Below are positions 1-17,740 of a DNA stretch of 64,000 nucleotides, piece after piece. Made by a program: the position numbers and the translations under genes. The stretch is from Margaritifera margaritifera (lineage: Eukaryota > Mollusca > Bivalvia > Unionida > Margaritiferidae). The stretch's first letter is position 1. Each line of letters begins with the position of its first letter. The notes beneath the pieces are model-generated. The model made no database searches, was not told the DNA's origin, and saw nothing but the letters and a program-made list of their open reading frames with translations. The stretch lies in contig JAQPZY010001688.1 of NCBI GenBank assembly GCA_029931535.1, forward strand, positions 6,007,501 to 6,071,500. The letters are read 5' to 3'.

Positions 1-1499
1 AACTCCAGAACAGTGCATTTGGAGTATTATCATCAGAACTCGTATGAATATTCATGTACATCAGATATAATTTCCTGTGATTAATATATGATCGTATTTA
101 TTAATATAATTTGATTTGCATGCATTTGTGATTTTAAACAGTCAAAGTCTACATATGGCTAAAATCAAATGTTAATTTACGCAATAGAATTGTCATTAAC
201 GCTTTCCTGCCTTCTCCCAGGAGAGTGACAGAAGTCATGGATTAATAGTGAATCACTGGTCGCCAAATCGAATGGTACACATGAAAGAAAGCTCACTGGG
301 CTCTTTTCTTTTGCATCGCAGGCGGTACAACTAGCAAATTTCCGGGAAGATTGTGTATTTTATCCCTTACCGTTGAGCTTATTTCCAAATTAAAAATTTT
401 GTCAATGTCATATCAATGAGGGAAGGACTCGAAAATATGCACACAAAAAATAGATGAGCTGGTTAATGAGCTAATCTACAACATTTACTAAGTATAAACA
501 CTTTGCTTAACTATTATTTCGAATGCTACCTTCACACATTTTCTCCATTTTTTGAAGTTTTTGCCAGTTTTGTGAGTGTCGTATGTCTCTCAAAAGTGAA
601 GAGATAAGACATAGCAAAATAGATAACTATACCTTAAGGTTTGGTTTTCCTCTTCGTTGCAATGCGTTATCTCTAAATATCACAAATGAAGCACGATTCA
701 CTAAGCTTAAATATTTCTTGAACTTGGGGGAATATTTAAAGCTCGATGGCGAAGACAATGGTTCCGAAACACGCCTTAACTTAGCAGACAATTAATAATA
801 TTCATTTTTAAATGAAGAATTATCAAATAAATAAATTATTCTCAAATTAATTACAAAGAAGCACATTTTATATTTTATAAAATGTACTCAGCGGGTTCGT
901 TTATTATCGTTATTTGAGTACAGTTTGTAGCACCAAAATGCACACATCAAACCATCCAGAACTGGCCTGTCCTCAAGCTCACCAAACTTTCACACGAGTC
1001 CCTCGAAGGGACTGATGCTCTACTGGCCGAATCTAATTTCAAGGAATCCAAGATAAGTCGGTTTCTTCTGTTCTTTTATGCTCTGTAACTGCTGAGTATT
1101 GAAACTTGAGAAACTCCAAGATACCAAATGGGGTTACAACCCCTCCCCCCAACTTCTTACATGTCTAAGTTAACATGTTCACAGGATACCTATTAGTGCA
1201 CTACAGAATTCTTTGTCATAGCCTTTGACCGTGAACATCATTATATCATGAATAGAAAATCACTGAACTTGTCTGAGACAATATCAAGATATACCCACAT
1301 ACTAAGTTTTGGTTAAATATAGAATTATTATATTTGGGAAAAGAAAAAGAGGTTTATTTAAGTGGTCATCATTGCAGGAATTCTTCTCATATATCCACAA
1401 ACTGGATTTGATGCCTCTCGTTCATACTTGCTTGTGTTTTCATGTTCACAAGCCAGTACAGCTATAAAAATGAGTCAAAACTCCTTCACATCCCCCCCC
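1..1499. other. Gene-free host flank
   Basis: AT-rich DNA with only short open frames that show no domain, bias or neighbour support. I see no gene, RNA gene or clear mobile element here. Confidence 0.6.
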
Positions 1500-2920
1500 C
1501 CCATACGTTTAGGAGAAGTAGTCATATAAAGATTTTCAGGATATCCATCACGACAGGCATTTTGGAGGTTCTATGAGAATCATATAAATATAGGCTCAAC
1601 GATATATTGCAAAAAATAAGCTTTTTTAATGTTCCATGACGGTTGTGCCATCCATTTATTAGAATTACTGTTACGAGCTTTTTCAGATTTTGCGAGAATC
1701 ATTGGCATCAATACTATAATCTTTTACAGAGGGATAGTGATAGCAAAATTTTCAAGATGCCCACCATTTGTATTTAGGACCAACAAGATATAAGAAGTCT
1801 TTTAGTGGAAACCCATATCAACATGGCCATCTGTTGAGAAGTAGCTATAACAAGATTTTAAAGATGATTACCATGGCGATTATATTGGAGGTCAGATTGG
1901 CACCATTTTCAGTTGTAGCCACATTTTCACCCAAAACTTCTTGTATATCACAATAAGTTTTAGGTGAAAATGTGGCTACAACTATCAGTTTAGAAAGAGT
2001 AGCCATAACAAGAATTTTAGGATGGCCATCATGGCTATGAAATTGTAGGTTTGATTTTATCATTTCCATTTTCAGTTAGGACCAACGAGATATCATAAAA
2101 ATCTTTTAATGAAAACCCCATGTTGATTAACAAATCAGTATAGTGCAAGTAGTAATAACAAAATTGTCAAGATAACCGCCTTGGCGGAAATATTGTATAT
2201 CTAATCAGCACCATTACAATTTAATACCAACTATATATAACAATCAGTCTTTTACTGACTACTCTGTCTATACGATCATCTGTTCAGAAGGGATAGCAAT
2301 AACAAGACTGTTTAGATTGCTTCCATGGCGGCCATGTTGGATGTTCGATCGACACCATTTTCATTTAGGACCAACTAGACATCACACCAAGTATTTTAGT
2401 GAAAACCTCGTGTCAATATGACCATCCATTCCTGAGGAGTAGTGATAACGAGAGTTTCAAGATGGCTGCTTTGGCGGTTATAATAGATGGGCACCATTTT
2501 CATTTAAAACCAACTAAACATCAAAAGAAGACATTTTGTGATAAACCCCATGTCAATACAACTATCCGCATATGAGTAGCGATGATAAATTTTTTAAGAT
2601 GGCTGCTTTGGCGGCCATACTGGACACTATTTTTTAAAGGAAGAACTAGACATCATAAGAAGTCTTTCAGTGAATAGCCCCATGTCTATTGACCACCAGC
2701 TCAGGAGAAGTAGTGATAACAAGATTTTAAAGATGGCCGTCGTCATGGCGGCCATATTGGATGTCTCAGAGGCATAATTTTCATGCAGATCTAACTAGAT
2801 CTTGGGTTAAATATGTGTGTAAAGTTTCATAGCAATCCTCTCAGTAGATTAGGAGTAGTAGGGATAACAAATTTGTGCTAACAGACGGACCAACGACGGA
2901 CAACGATCGCACAGAAACAC
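1500..2920. repeat. Degenerate dispersed/tandem repeat block
   Basis: A phrase of the form AAGATGGC-GC-TGGCGGCCAT, followed by a stretch close to ATTTTCATTTAGGACCAACTA and AAGTCTTTTAGTGAAAACCC, recurs roughly every 130-160 bp (near 1751, 1859, 2010, 2168, 2310, 2457, 2597 and 2729). The copies are strongly diverged. The block ends in a GACGGAC-rich tail near 2882-2910. It is an old amplified noncoding repeat; the short frames inside it are not genes. Confidence 0.75.

Positions 2921-6952
<4,032 letters not shown>

Positions 6953-7015
<63 letters not shown>
6953..7015. repeat. (TA)n microsatellite
   Basis: An uninterrupted TA run of about 30 units, just upstream of a minisatellite. Confidence 0.95.
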
Positions 7016-7019
<4 letters not shown>

Positions 7020-7084
7020 TACCACAAAATGAAAAATATATAGTATTTACGCATGGAAAAAAAAATCTTATCTAGCCTTTCACC

Positions 7085-8213
7085 TGTTTAATCTATACTA
7101 AATACATAGCCTGGTACGAGTGGTGTGTTGAATCTGTACTAAATATATAGCCTGGTACGAGTGTGTTGAATCTGTACTAAATATATAGCCTGGTACGAGT
7201 GGTGTGTTGAATCTATACTAAATATATAGCCTGGTACGAGTGGTGTGTTGAATCTGTACTAAATATATAGCCTGGTACGAGTGTGTTGAATCTGTACTAA
7301 ATATATAGCCTGGTACGAGTGTGTTGAATCTGTACTAAATATATAGCCTGGTACGAGTGTGTTGAATCTGTACTAAATATATAGCCTGGTACGAGTGTGT
7401 TGAATCTGTACTAAATATATAGCCTGGTACGAGTGTGTTGAATCTGTACTAAATATATAGCCTGGTACGAGTGTGTTGAATCTGTACTAAATATATAGCC
7501 TGGTACGAGTGGTGTGTTGAATCTATACTAAATATATAGCCTGGTACGAGTGGTGTGTTGAATCTATACTAAATATATAGCCTGGTACGAGTGGTGTGTT
7601 GAATCTGTACTAAATATATAGCCTAGTACGAGTGGTGTGTTGAATCTATACTAAATATATAGCCTGGTACGAGTGGTGTGTTGAATCTATACTAAATATA
7701 TAGCCTGGTACGAGTGGTGTGTTGAATCTATACTAAATATATAGCCTGGTACGAGTGGTGTGTTGAATCTGTACTAAATATATAGCCTGGTACGAGTGGT
7801 GTGTTGAATCTGTACTAAATATATAGCCTGGTACGAGTGGTGTCTTGAATCTATACTAAATATATAGCCTGGTACGAGTGTGTTGAATCTGTACTAAATA
7901 TATAGCCTGGTAGGAGTGGTGTATTGAATCTATACTAAATATATAGCCTGGTACGAGTGGTGTGTTGAATCTGTACTAAATATATAGCCTGGAACGAGTG
8001 GTGTCTTGAATCTATACTAAATATATAGCCTGGTAGGAGTGGTGTCTTGAATCTATACTAAATATATAGCCTGGTACGAGAGGTGTCTTGAATCTATACT
8101 AAATATCTAGCCTGGTACGAGTGGTGTTTTGAATCTGTACTAAATATATAGCCTGGGATGAGTTGTGTGTTGAATCTGTACTAAATATCTAGCCTGGTAC
8201 GAATGGTATTTCA
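7085..8213. repeat. 38/41-bp minisatellite, about 28 copies
   Basis: A unit containing TGTACTAAATATATAGCC then TGGTACGAG is repeated head to tail about 28 times. Two length classes alternate, 38 bp and 41 bp, differing by GAGTGTGT versus GAGTGGTGTGT. Near-identity in the middle and decay near the right end suggest homogenisation of the core. Confidence 0.95.
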
Positions 8214-8410
8214 GAGAAATGAAGGTTGTCGCCGTATGAGAAAGTAATTCGTTATGGCATTTTTTATATATTTTTTTTTTTTAGTTCTTTTTCAAATTGA
8301 CCCTTTCATAATATTTTACAGGACAGCCCAAAACGTCTCTTTGTGTCGAATTTCGCTTTTCTTCGAAAATAGAGCTTTAACATCACAATAACTCTTTTTT
8401 TAAGGGCTGT

Positions 8411-8455
8411 CTATCAGTCAGTCAGTATGTCTTTCAGTCAATCAGTCAGTCAGTC

Positions 8456-8508
<53 letters not shown>
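8411..8508. repeat. Tetranucleotide microsatellite (CAGT/GTTA)n
   Basis: A run of CAGT units changes into a run of GTTA units. Confidence 0.93.
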
Positions 8509-11500
8509 CAATAAAAAATAGACAGATTGGGTTGATAAGACACAGTTTAATTCCATGACGAACGAACTGTGGTGATAAAAGAATATCGACTTAATGTCAT
8601 AGCAAACTCCTCCATTAATTATTTCCCTCCCCCATGTGCACACTTTTCAGACTCATTCCGTCATCAAGCTATTTTCATACTTTCTGTTTTCTAGGATTTT
8701 CGCCTATATTTATTTCCTTTCCACAAAATTATTCTCCATGTTTTTAGCCGAGGCTCTGAAGCCCATAAATCATAGGGGCCGGAAACATCTAGCATGCAAC
8801 TTTCGAACCCTACAATATAATTTTGTCGAAAATGGTAAAAGGACTAGGAACTAAAAGGAAGCGACATCAAAATTAAAAAATGTTAATACTCAGAACAGTT
8901 ATCACTGAGAGAGAAATTGATGATTTGAGTAAATTTCAGTATCATGGCTGTGCTTCTCCTGACCACATGGTCATTACAATTAGCTTTATTTTTAATTGAT
9001 TTTAAAAGCGAATAAACTGTCCCATAGGCTTCATACAGGTCGATGCTGTGACATTTCATCGGTACATTCACTTAATTGTGGTATTCACTGTATAAATATT
9101 GTTCAAGTCTATGGCAAATGACCCATATCCTGCTGGAATATTAAACTGGCATCAGATACACCAATACGCTGCTGATCCAACATTAGCTCTGTCCAAATAC
9201 CCCGACAAAGAAAACATACCTCCCTCACTTAACACGGAGAAAAAGGCAACTTGTCTGTCAGTTTCGACATAACAATAGTTTTCCCTGGCTTTTATCTAAT
9301 TAGAGGACATTAATTTTATCGATGTCTTAATTGGTGATGGAAAATAAGATGCAATCGGAATTCTCTTCCGCACGTTTCCTCTGTTACTATTCCTTGCCAA
9401 TCGACAACGTCCTACTGTCGTATGTCGTTTTTATTGGTATTTTTTTTATTGGAGTGCCATGGTTCTCATGCCGCATTCTTAATGGTTAACTAACTACATG
9501 ATCGGGACAACATGAGAGCGAATTAGTTCAAATAAATATGGTTTTACAAAATAAAAGAAATAAAAAATGCTTAACATAATTTGTACCCTGTGTCATATTG
9601 CTCTCCGATTTCGAGAACAAGTTGAAAGTTTAAGATCACAAGTCTAAATTTTATGACAAAATTTGAACAAAACTAGTAAGATGTTCCCAGGACAAGGATA
9701 TAATGATATATAAGATATAATTTATTCAGAGGAAGAAATGCTTCAGAATAATAATATTTTTTCAATGTTAACACGGCAAAAGTCTTTCAACTACATTTCA
9801 AGGCTTAAAAATTAGAATGCAAGAATTATGCTAAAAATACACACATCTGTTCTACATTCAATGTAATTTGAGTAACCCATTCAATGTTAGTCAAAGAGCG
9901 TTTGGAGAAAAGCTGGTTTTCTTGAAGCCTACAAGTAAAAATGGCTAAACGATAACTATATAGCTTCATTAAATATGGATTAATACGTAAATAATATTTG
10001 GCTCCAAACCAATTTTAATTTTAATTCTGGTGCAAACTTTGTTTGAAGGTGGAAGAGCATATATATATGGGTACAAAGGGGGCTATAACTCGGTTGATAA
10101 TACATAAACATGAAAAACTCAAACTTAATCTAGATCTTCATGAAAATAAGCTTCATATTAAGTTTGGTTTATTTTATTTAAATGATTAAAAATATATTGT
10201 TTGGAAACTTTGGTTCAAAGTCTATAGTCTTACCTTATATAAATAAAGGAAGGCACCTAACAACCTCAATTTTTGACGATAAGATAAAAACAGAACGTGT
10301 TCGCGGGTATTTCACATTAAGGTCCATCGCAAATTTGAATCCATTGATATCTCTAAAGGTACTGAGTGGAACTTCTGTTCAAAGAGCAAACTTTTAAGTC
10401 GAAAAAGGGATGGAGATTATATTTCAGTCAAAATATAATGGATACGTGTGACATTTGACGTTGATCTTGTCCTTTCTAATACCAAGTACGTACCAAATTT
10501 TATTCAAATATATTGAGTCTTGGAAATGTTTTGGAGCGGAAACTAAATTCAGTTACATTCGGGACCGCTTTAGTAGGTTGGATGGAGGAGTTATGGATGA
10601 CATTATGTATTATCAGAAAAGAATAATGTGTCTTTCCCATATTCACCTCGAAAAAAAAATTATTATTTACGAATTAACGGTAACCCCAACCCCCACCAAA
10701 AAAAAAAAAAAAAAAAATATCACAACGTCTATTCCTATCATAATAGGGAACGCTTACAAGAATACATCTGCATTTTGAAAAATATCTTGGCTCCTCTTTT
10801 AACTACACTTGACCAACAAAGCTGGCTAGCTATTGAAACATTCTTATAGATATGAATGCCGCCAGTCTTCCCGCCATCCCCGGCGATAGATATCGATATT
10901 CAGTTCCTCGGTTGACAACTTCTTCAGTTCTGCTGGCATAAATGTTTTACGGCAAACTTGACGTGACGACTTAATGGAATGGAAATCTAGTGCCCCCAAA
11001 GGGTCATCAATCTTCTCTCCCCTAAGGGCCATCATTTGTCCATCTGTTAAGGGCTGATAACATTGGTCACGAGAGAGATTAGCCTTCTAAAAGAAGAAAC
11101 ACGATTCTTTGCCAAAGTGAAAGTGATTCAACAAAGATTAAATTAGCCCTCGGTGATTGAGCTTAGTGAGAGGAAATTGCGACGTCGTCTAGCTGGCAGA
11201 GACTCCTGACTGGCTTTCTTGGTGCATCTCAAACACGGGAACGTAAAATCAACTCTTTTACAACTCTTGGACGGAAAAGTACATAACAAGGGCAAAACAT
11301 TTTGTTATGTGCTGAAATTCGGAATAAAGGCGACAAAACGATCATAACGTTGTCCGTATTTTCGTCTGTCTCTATTGTCTGCTTGGATCAGCTCATATAT
11401 GAAAAAAATTCGTATCTACTACTTGCATTGTGATGTTTTCATAAAACATACTATATAAATTTCGCAGAGGACACAGAAGAGCGAAATGAATTTCAGACAA

Positions 11501-12740
11501 CAACAATTTTTTTTTTCTTCAAAAATCAGAGGCCAAGGTCACGAGCGATGTCTGGATGGTACATTTGTCGCTGGGAAAACCGTTAATATTAAAAGTCTTC
11601 ATTAACAAAGGTCCGAACAAGTCAGTTGATCGTACAACCAGCTCGTGACTTCCTATGCAAATGTATTGCGTGGGATGATACAGTCAATTATCCATTTATT
11701 GAACGTTGTCAAGCACTTATTGGGTGACATTACATGCATGCACAATTTGTACGAAAGTCGAGTAATTCCTGTCGAACCCTCTAAAATACGCGTTTTAACC
11801 TAGGCATTTACATAGTGTAGGTTTATAAATCTATGTGCTCGTTTATTTTTTAAAGTTTATATCCAGTTACTATAGTGGCGCGAGTTTGAGGCGGAGACTG
11901 TAGTATTGTAGAGACTTGTTAAAGGGTTTATGCATATTAGTGACTGAAACAAATGTGGAGACATAATCTTTAACCACAGATTTCAGAGTTTTGTTGGCAA
12001 CAAGTATTTTATATCTATTTGTTGTACCATCAGAACAAAATAACCGAGGCGTATAACTTATAGTCGGTATTCCACTGAACTGAGATGTTTCTTGAGATCC
12101 TTTTTTTCTGTACATGATAGGTTTTATATTTAAAGACTTTGAATATCTTGATCTCCGAGAAGAAAAAAAAGGGCTTATAATCAGCTCTCTCACAATGTGA
12201 GACCGTAAAGTTGCTGTATAAGCCGAAAGTAAGAAAGCGGGAAGGAGTTTATCCAATGATTGGGACAAGTAAGGTATGTACAACTAGAGCTTTTATAGAA
12301 TCTACGCGATCATTATTTTTTAAAATAGATTTATCGACAAAATTGTATTTGATGGATAATTAGTGATACAAATCATTGGTACATTTCGGTGGTCTTAGAA
12401 TGTAAAAATAGCTAAGTGTTGTCTAACAAACATTTCCGTATCACAATTTAAAGATTTATCATGTATCACTGAGAAATGTCTCGTGTTACTTGAAACATGT
12501 CAATCCATATTCAGAACAATGCATATATTATAAAACTTTCCTCGTAAGTTCGAAACTCCAAAAGAAATTAATGTATATGAGTAATTTTGATAAATAGATA
12601 TATAATTTTAGAGAAAAAAGTTTGAATTTCACTGCTTTCTTTTCAGCTGAATAGACATAGATACATGAATGGATGGATCGTTTACAAGGATCTTAAATAT
12701 TCAACATTTCCCATATTATAGTTATTTTCAGAGATACAGT

Positions 12741-12816
12741 GAACTGACCCGTCTTCATAACCTCCTTTTCTATGGACTGAACTGACCCCTCTTCATAACT
12801 GCCTTCTCTATGGACT
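12741..12816. repeat. 38-bp direct repeat, two copies
   Basis: Two adjacent 38-bp copies starting GAACTGACCC and ending CTATGGACT, with a few mismatches. Confidence 0.85.
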
Positions 12817-13058
12817 GGCTATTTAGTTTGGTTCAAATAAGGCCGTTCCCTTCATTCTTGTCCTCTCTATAAAACTAGACAAATGCTTGGTTTCAACAGA
12901 GTCAGGTATAGGAATGTTTGACTTTATATAGATTTTCTCCCTTTTCTGGATCCATTTAAATCCCAAATAGTTCTTTTTGTCCTTGGCATCATTTCTTGTC
13001 AACGATTCTAAAAACACTGTCCAGTTTGTGACCTATAAGGTACAATCGAGCAAATATG

Positions 13059-13059
<1 letters not shown>

Positions 13060-13116
<57 letters not shown>
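13060..13116. repeat. (TC)n microsatellite
   Basis: An uninterrupted TC run of about 28 units. Confidence 0.95.
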
Positions 13117-13120
<4 letters not shown>

Positions 13121-13696
13121 ATTGATACATAATTGCAACACCTATACTTTCTTATCATTCTTCCCACGTTTATAGCTATTAACTGTAAAGTCTGATTGTC
13201 AATCCATGTGTCCCTGTGACGATTTTAATGTGATATTTTATAACACAATCCAAATACAACTAAGCTGCTAAGATGGAATCCAAAATTAATCCAAGTTTTA
13301 AATGAGGTTTTGAGTCTAGAGGGGGCTGTAATACTCAGACACAGTATATATATTAGTCCCCGGTGTCCATTCTGATTTTAATGGCTTAACGCATGTTTTG
13401 AAAATCCCCTAAGGTACTTGTCACCAGGAACAAGTCGTTGCACACAAGACTGAACAAACTGTCTCCAGTATTAGTGACTTGGGAACTTTCCAAACTCAAT
13501 CATCGCGCACTGTGAGTACACAAAAAGCGGAGTTCGTGTGATTCTTATACGTAGAAAATTGGATGTCTGAGTTTTCATCACTCATTGTGATTAAATTGTG
13601 TATCGTCCGCAAAATAAATAGCTCTTTAGCAACGTTGAATTAAAAAAAATGCAATAAACTAAACATTTTTCGTTTGTTGCAGCAATCGTTATGGCA

Positions 13697-13729
13697 GTGT
13701 GTGTGTGTATGTGTGTGTGTGTGTGTGTG
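13697..13729. repeat. (GT)n microsatellite
   Basis: A GT run with one AT interruption. Confidence 0.9.
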
Positions 13730-16700
13730 TCCACTTACACCACCTGTTGCTGCAGCAAAGGAAAGATTTTTCAGAGATTTTTTGGGAATAGTTGATACGG
13801 TTAATAAAATATTTTTTTTTTTGAAACTACAGCTGCAAGATATTTATTTTTCTTCATTACTCCAAGATTCAGTAGACCCTGTCATGGCTACGATACATAA
13901 AATAACAAGGCAAATTTGCGTGTACAAACTATGATTATGCAACAACACTCATCTGATGATACAATAAAAGGCAGACACCAACAACACTCAAAGTCTAGAT
14001 AAAGTAACCAAAAGAAGGATTTGTATTTGTAAACCTTTGTATTTTCCCATTTTCCTTCAACAAAATTCATGGATGAGTTACCCTTAGTGCAGGAAATTAA
14101 TAAATTACGTTGGAAGGGGGTGTAAAAAGATTACAAGTGAAGGTGTCAAGAATGTAAATAATGTAATGAGAGGTTTATAGTTTACCAGTAATAACATGCT
14201 TATAATTTACCAGTAATGTTACTACTGTTGAATTTTTATTTATTCTCTGGGGTTAGAGCTAGGTAAGTGGCGACTTTCTTAAAATTTGCTTGTGTTATCA
14301 CTCAGACAACATGTGTAACAAGTAGTATAATGTGTCACATGGGTCTCAATGCGATTCGAAAGGGTAGGAAACAGGAAAGCTGAGCTTAAAATAAATGTGA
14401 ATATGAGGAAAACTCGAAAATAACCCATGGTATATAATTCTAGTTTTACTGTATTCGCAAGCTGATTGCTGTTTGTAATTTTTTATGATTCGAAACGCAA
14501 ATGCGTCCTTCATCCTTCATCCTTCATTTGTTTCGCAACATTTGTACAGTTAACTTTTGCGACCATGTTTCTTCTATACTTAAGAAACGGGATCACGTGC
14601 TGTTGAATGCAGATGCTTATTTGTAATTTCAACACCTAGAAGTAAGTCACTGCAACCTATTTTGCATACTCGTTGTACTTTTGTGCTCAAAAATGTTTTA
14701 ATTGATGAGATTCAGTCATAACTCATTTCACACAAAAAAACTAAACAGAAACCATAGGAGACAAATTTAATGTACATGCATGCCTCTTAGTCAAATTTGA
14801 ATCCTAATAATTTAACATATGAGTTGGCGCTATATACTCATGTTAGATTTCTGCGACATTAACTTTACATTTTTCTGATCCATTTACACAGTGATATATG
14901 TACAGAATGTGTTAGAATATGTAATATGGAGATTATTATATCTGATGTATCAAATATTTGATTATAGGTAATAGTTTTATTTTGATTAGGTACTTTTTTT
15001 TTTTTTTTACATTTCCTTGGTCAAATTAATCGAAAGCATGTTGTACTAACTTCGATTTGCCAGTCGCAGTTTTCAAATCCGCCCAGCTGCAAACAAACAG
15101 TTAAGCTGCAGATTGCCATAGCAACGATAATATGCATATGGTGTCTTGGATAGAAGGTGCAGCGCTAATGTTATACTTTACTTTCCTTCTCATAATGTCT
15201 ACTTTAATAAAAGGTATACACTTTACGGAATTTGAAATACAATAATATAGATAATTATGTTGATTATTAGTCACATGATAGTTTACCCGGGGTGTACGGA
15301 ATGTTCTAACCGTCTTGAACCCCATACACCTGTGTCATTAGCATACGTCGAGTATCCCTTATCTGTCAATGTTAACTATGCAGACGATTGTCAACAGCAA
15401 GTTAGTTGTTCAATTACCTCCCTTAAGCCCCCCCCCCCCCAAAAAAAAAAAAATCCTGTCGACCAAATGACGAGTGAGCATTATTTAATTATGTGTGTGT
15501 GTGGGGGGGGGGGGGGATAATTTCCACTGATAATAAAGCACAGAGTAACTCATTATATAAAAATAAAATCATTTAATATATATTGATCATAAATTAGACA
15601 TTTACATTTTATTTTAGAAGCGGAGGTTGTCCGCCATTAAGTTTAACCCAGTTGTAGGTTACCAGTCGTCATGTGACTTGCTTGTATGTCCAATGATCTA
15701 GTTATCACCTTTAATCAGAAATATGAATTTTTCGCACATTACCATCTGTAATTTTCAGATCAAAGCCCAAATTTGTTCTGACACAGGTTCTGGACTCATT
15801 CAAACAGGTTGTGGACAAAAAATTCGGAATTATAAGCCGGTCTATGATTTCTTGATATCAAACATGTCCTTGAAGAAGAACTTTATTGTTGTGTATAATA
15901 CAAATTACATACGAGGGACATATGGTAATAGCGTACATACACTGGATAAGAACGAAAGATATATAACATATAAAACACGAAAGGTTATAGCTTTTTATTC
16001 CTTAATTTAAATGCAAAGAAAAGAAGGGCGTGCATAGTAATATTTTGACAAAAACTTATGTCTTAACTCTGTATGTCTCTTATATATAAACAAAATTTAA
16101 AACTCATGTTCAGGCTCTTCACTATTACACATAGTGCATATTCAATAAGCTCTGTATAAATTCTGATTTATTCTTCCTAGAAGTCACAACTTATTACAAC
16201 CATTAGGGAGGTATATTTTCTAGTAGATTAAATTGATCTTAAGCAGCTGAAAGACTTGTTACTCAAACCCGTGAAGAAATTGATATAAAAAACTAGGCCG
16301 TCCATCACCAAAATTATCATTTAGGTTGTACAACTTCACCAAATAAATGAGAAATTACCTTTTGTGCGTTTAGCACGTTATAAAGATATATTTATATGGT
16401 CTCTACTCTTGTAGTTTCTTCAATACTCACAAATCTATCAACTAAGGAGAACTATGGAGTTTAGGTGACTGACGTAGTGATGTAAGCAATGTTGATAGAT
16501 GTGTCCTGGCTTATCCATAACAACCAACCCCCCTCCCCCACCAGACAAAAGAGTTTAATAAACACAATGAATAAAGGCCCGTACCAAATTTTTTTTCAAA
16601 GACTAACATCTACATGATAAAAAAAAAAAACCATTTTGTTTGTATGCGTCCTAGCTCAGGCAACCAAGATTTTTCGCCGCGAAGCGAGCTGAGAATACCC

Positions 16701-17444
16701 CCTGTCGTTCTTTAATACAGACACCTCGAAGGTTATTAACCCATAATCCAGATTAAGTATAATTGCCAGAATATTGACCCCCAGCTCTGAGGTTATAAAC
16801 TATTTTGTAAAAATTAGAAATTATTAAGTCGTACCGCTTTCGAGCCCAAAGCATCGAAGCAGATGCTGGTGAGCCACCTCACGTTATTCTTTAATTAAAA
16901 TTTACACTATTAGGGTATTAACACAGGATCTAAAATAATGGATGAATGATTACCATACATTTTATTTTATATTTTCATATTTAAAACATTTACAAAATAA
17001 AATAAAATTCAGAACGCATATAAAAGGCAACTACATCACGGTTAGAGAGACCAATACATTATGTGCAAGTAAAAGGAAGTTTCAATTAGACCAATACATT
17101 ATATACACAGAATGGTATACAGGTAACAAGAAAGTCCTTAATAGGTACAAATTCTATTAAATGTCGTACACATGTATTTGCAAGTAGATTAAACATAAAA
17201 CTATCGAGCTGCTTATTGCTCTAATTACAAAGCAATCAGATATTATTAATTTATTATGTAATTTTATAATTCAATAGATTAATTAAAAGTTTTAATAAAT
17301 ATATAACGTTGCACTAAATAAAATCCACAAACATGAATTTGTATGCGTATATACGATATCGATAAGCCAGTTATAAACATAGTGTATAATAAAATTGAAT
17401 AGACTTAATTTATTAAAATTTACAGCTGAGGTCATTAAATCATA

Positions 17445-17450
17445 TACATT
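17445..17450. repeat. Left target-site duplication TACATT
   Basis: The six bases directly outside the left terminal repeat are TACATT. The same six bases follow the right terminal repeat at 43564-43569. Six-base duplications are the Polinton/Maverick norm. Confidence 0.9.
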
Positions 17451-17554
17451 AGTAGTTCGGTGGGACGATTGGGGGTCAAAGGGGACCCTTGGGGGTCAAC
17501 GGGAGTTTAACATGCGGGGGACTCTTTGGGGTCGTACGGGAGTTTAACATGGTA

Positions 17555-17658
17555 CCGTAATGTAGTGACGAAAGACAACAACGTCTACTACCATCAAAAA
17601 AGGGTGGGGTGTGTTTTTGATAGTAGTAGACGTTGTTGTCTTCGTCACTACATTACGG
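17555..17658. repeat. 104-bp palindrome inside the left TIR
   Basis: Arms of about 45 bp, starting CCGTAATGTAGTGACG and ending in its complement, surround a G-rich centre of about 13 bases. One mismatch and one bulged A interrupt the arms. The equivalent palindrome in the right TIR is 43320-43423. Candidate cruciform, origin hairpin or integrase-binding structure. Confidence 0.9.
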
Positions 17659-17687
17659 TGGGGAGGAGGGTGTGGGAAAATAGAATT

Positions 17688-17728
17688 AATCTTTCTTGAT
17701 AAAGGGTGGTCCTGATAAGGACCGTTGG
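17688..17728 (-). terminator. Histone-type mRNA 3' end signal (left TIR)
   Basis: Read on the minus strand: CCAACG, then stem-loop GGTCCT-TATC-AGGACC (17708-17723), then ACCACCC, then TCAAGAAAGATT (17689-17700). This matches metazoan replication-dependent histone mRNAs: a 6-bp stem with 4-nt loop, A/C-rich flanks and a purine-rich U7 snRNA target. It lies about 13 bp beyond the stop of the leftmost gene. Because it is part of the TIR it serves both ends of the element. Confidence 0.85.
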
Positions 17729-17740
17729 AGGAGGAATTAT

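Larger units (their letters stand above)
8509..17444. other. Gene-free host DNA left of the element
   Basis: About 9 kb of AT-rich sequence with scattered stop codons in all frames. The longest frame (137 codons, minus strand, near 12 kb) has no recognisable domain. Minor repeats are listed separately. Confidence 0.55.
17451..17728. repeat. Left terminal inverted repeat (278 bp)
   Basis: It matches the reverse complement of 43250-43563 almost base for base. The right copy has one extra 36-bp unit. In order from the outside it contains an AGTAGTT end, G-rich GGGGGTC / TTTAACATG units, a 104-bp palindrome, a T-rich stretch and a histone-type stem-loop with downstream element that reads inward-to-outward on the minus strand. 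Confidence 0.95.

Noticed and set aside
7085..8213. Possible CRISPR-like array
   Set aside because: The units are contiguous with no unique spacers, and the setting is animal nuclear DNA; this is a minisatellite.
11870..12283. 137-codon minus-strand open frame
   Set aside because: No recognisable domain, no signal or repeat support and no conserved neighbour. A frame of this length is possible by chance over 17 kb of both strands.
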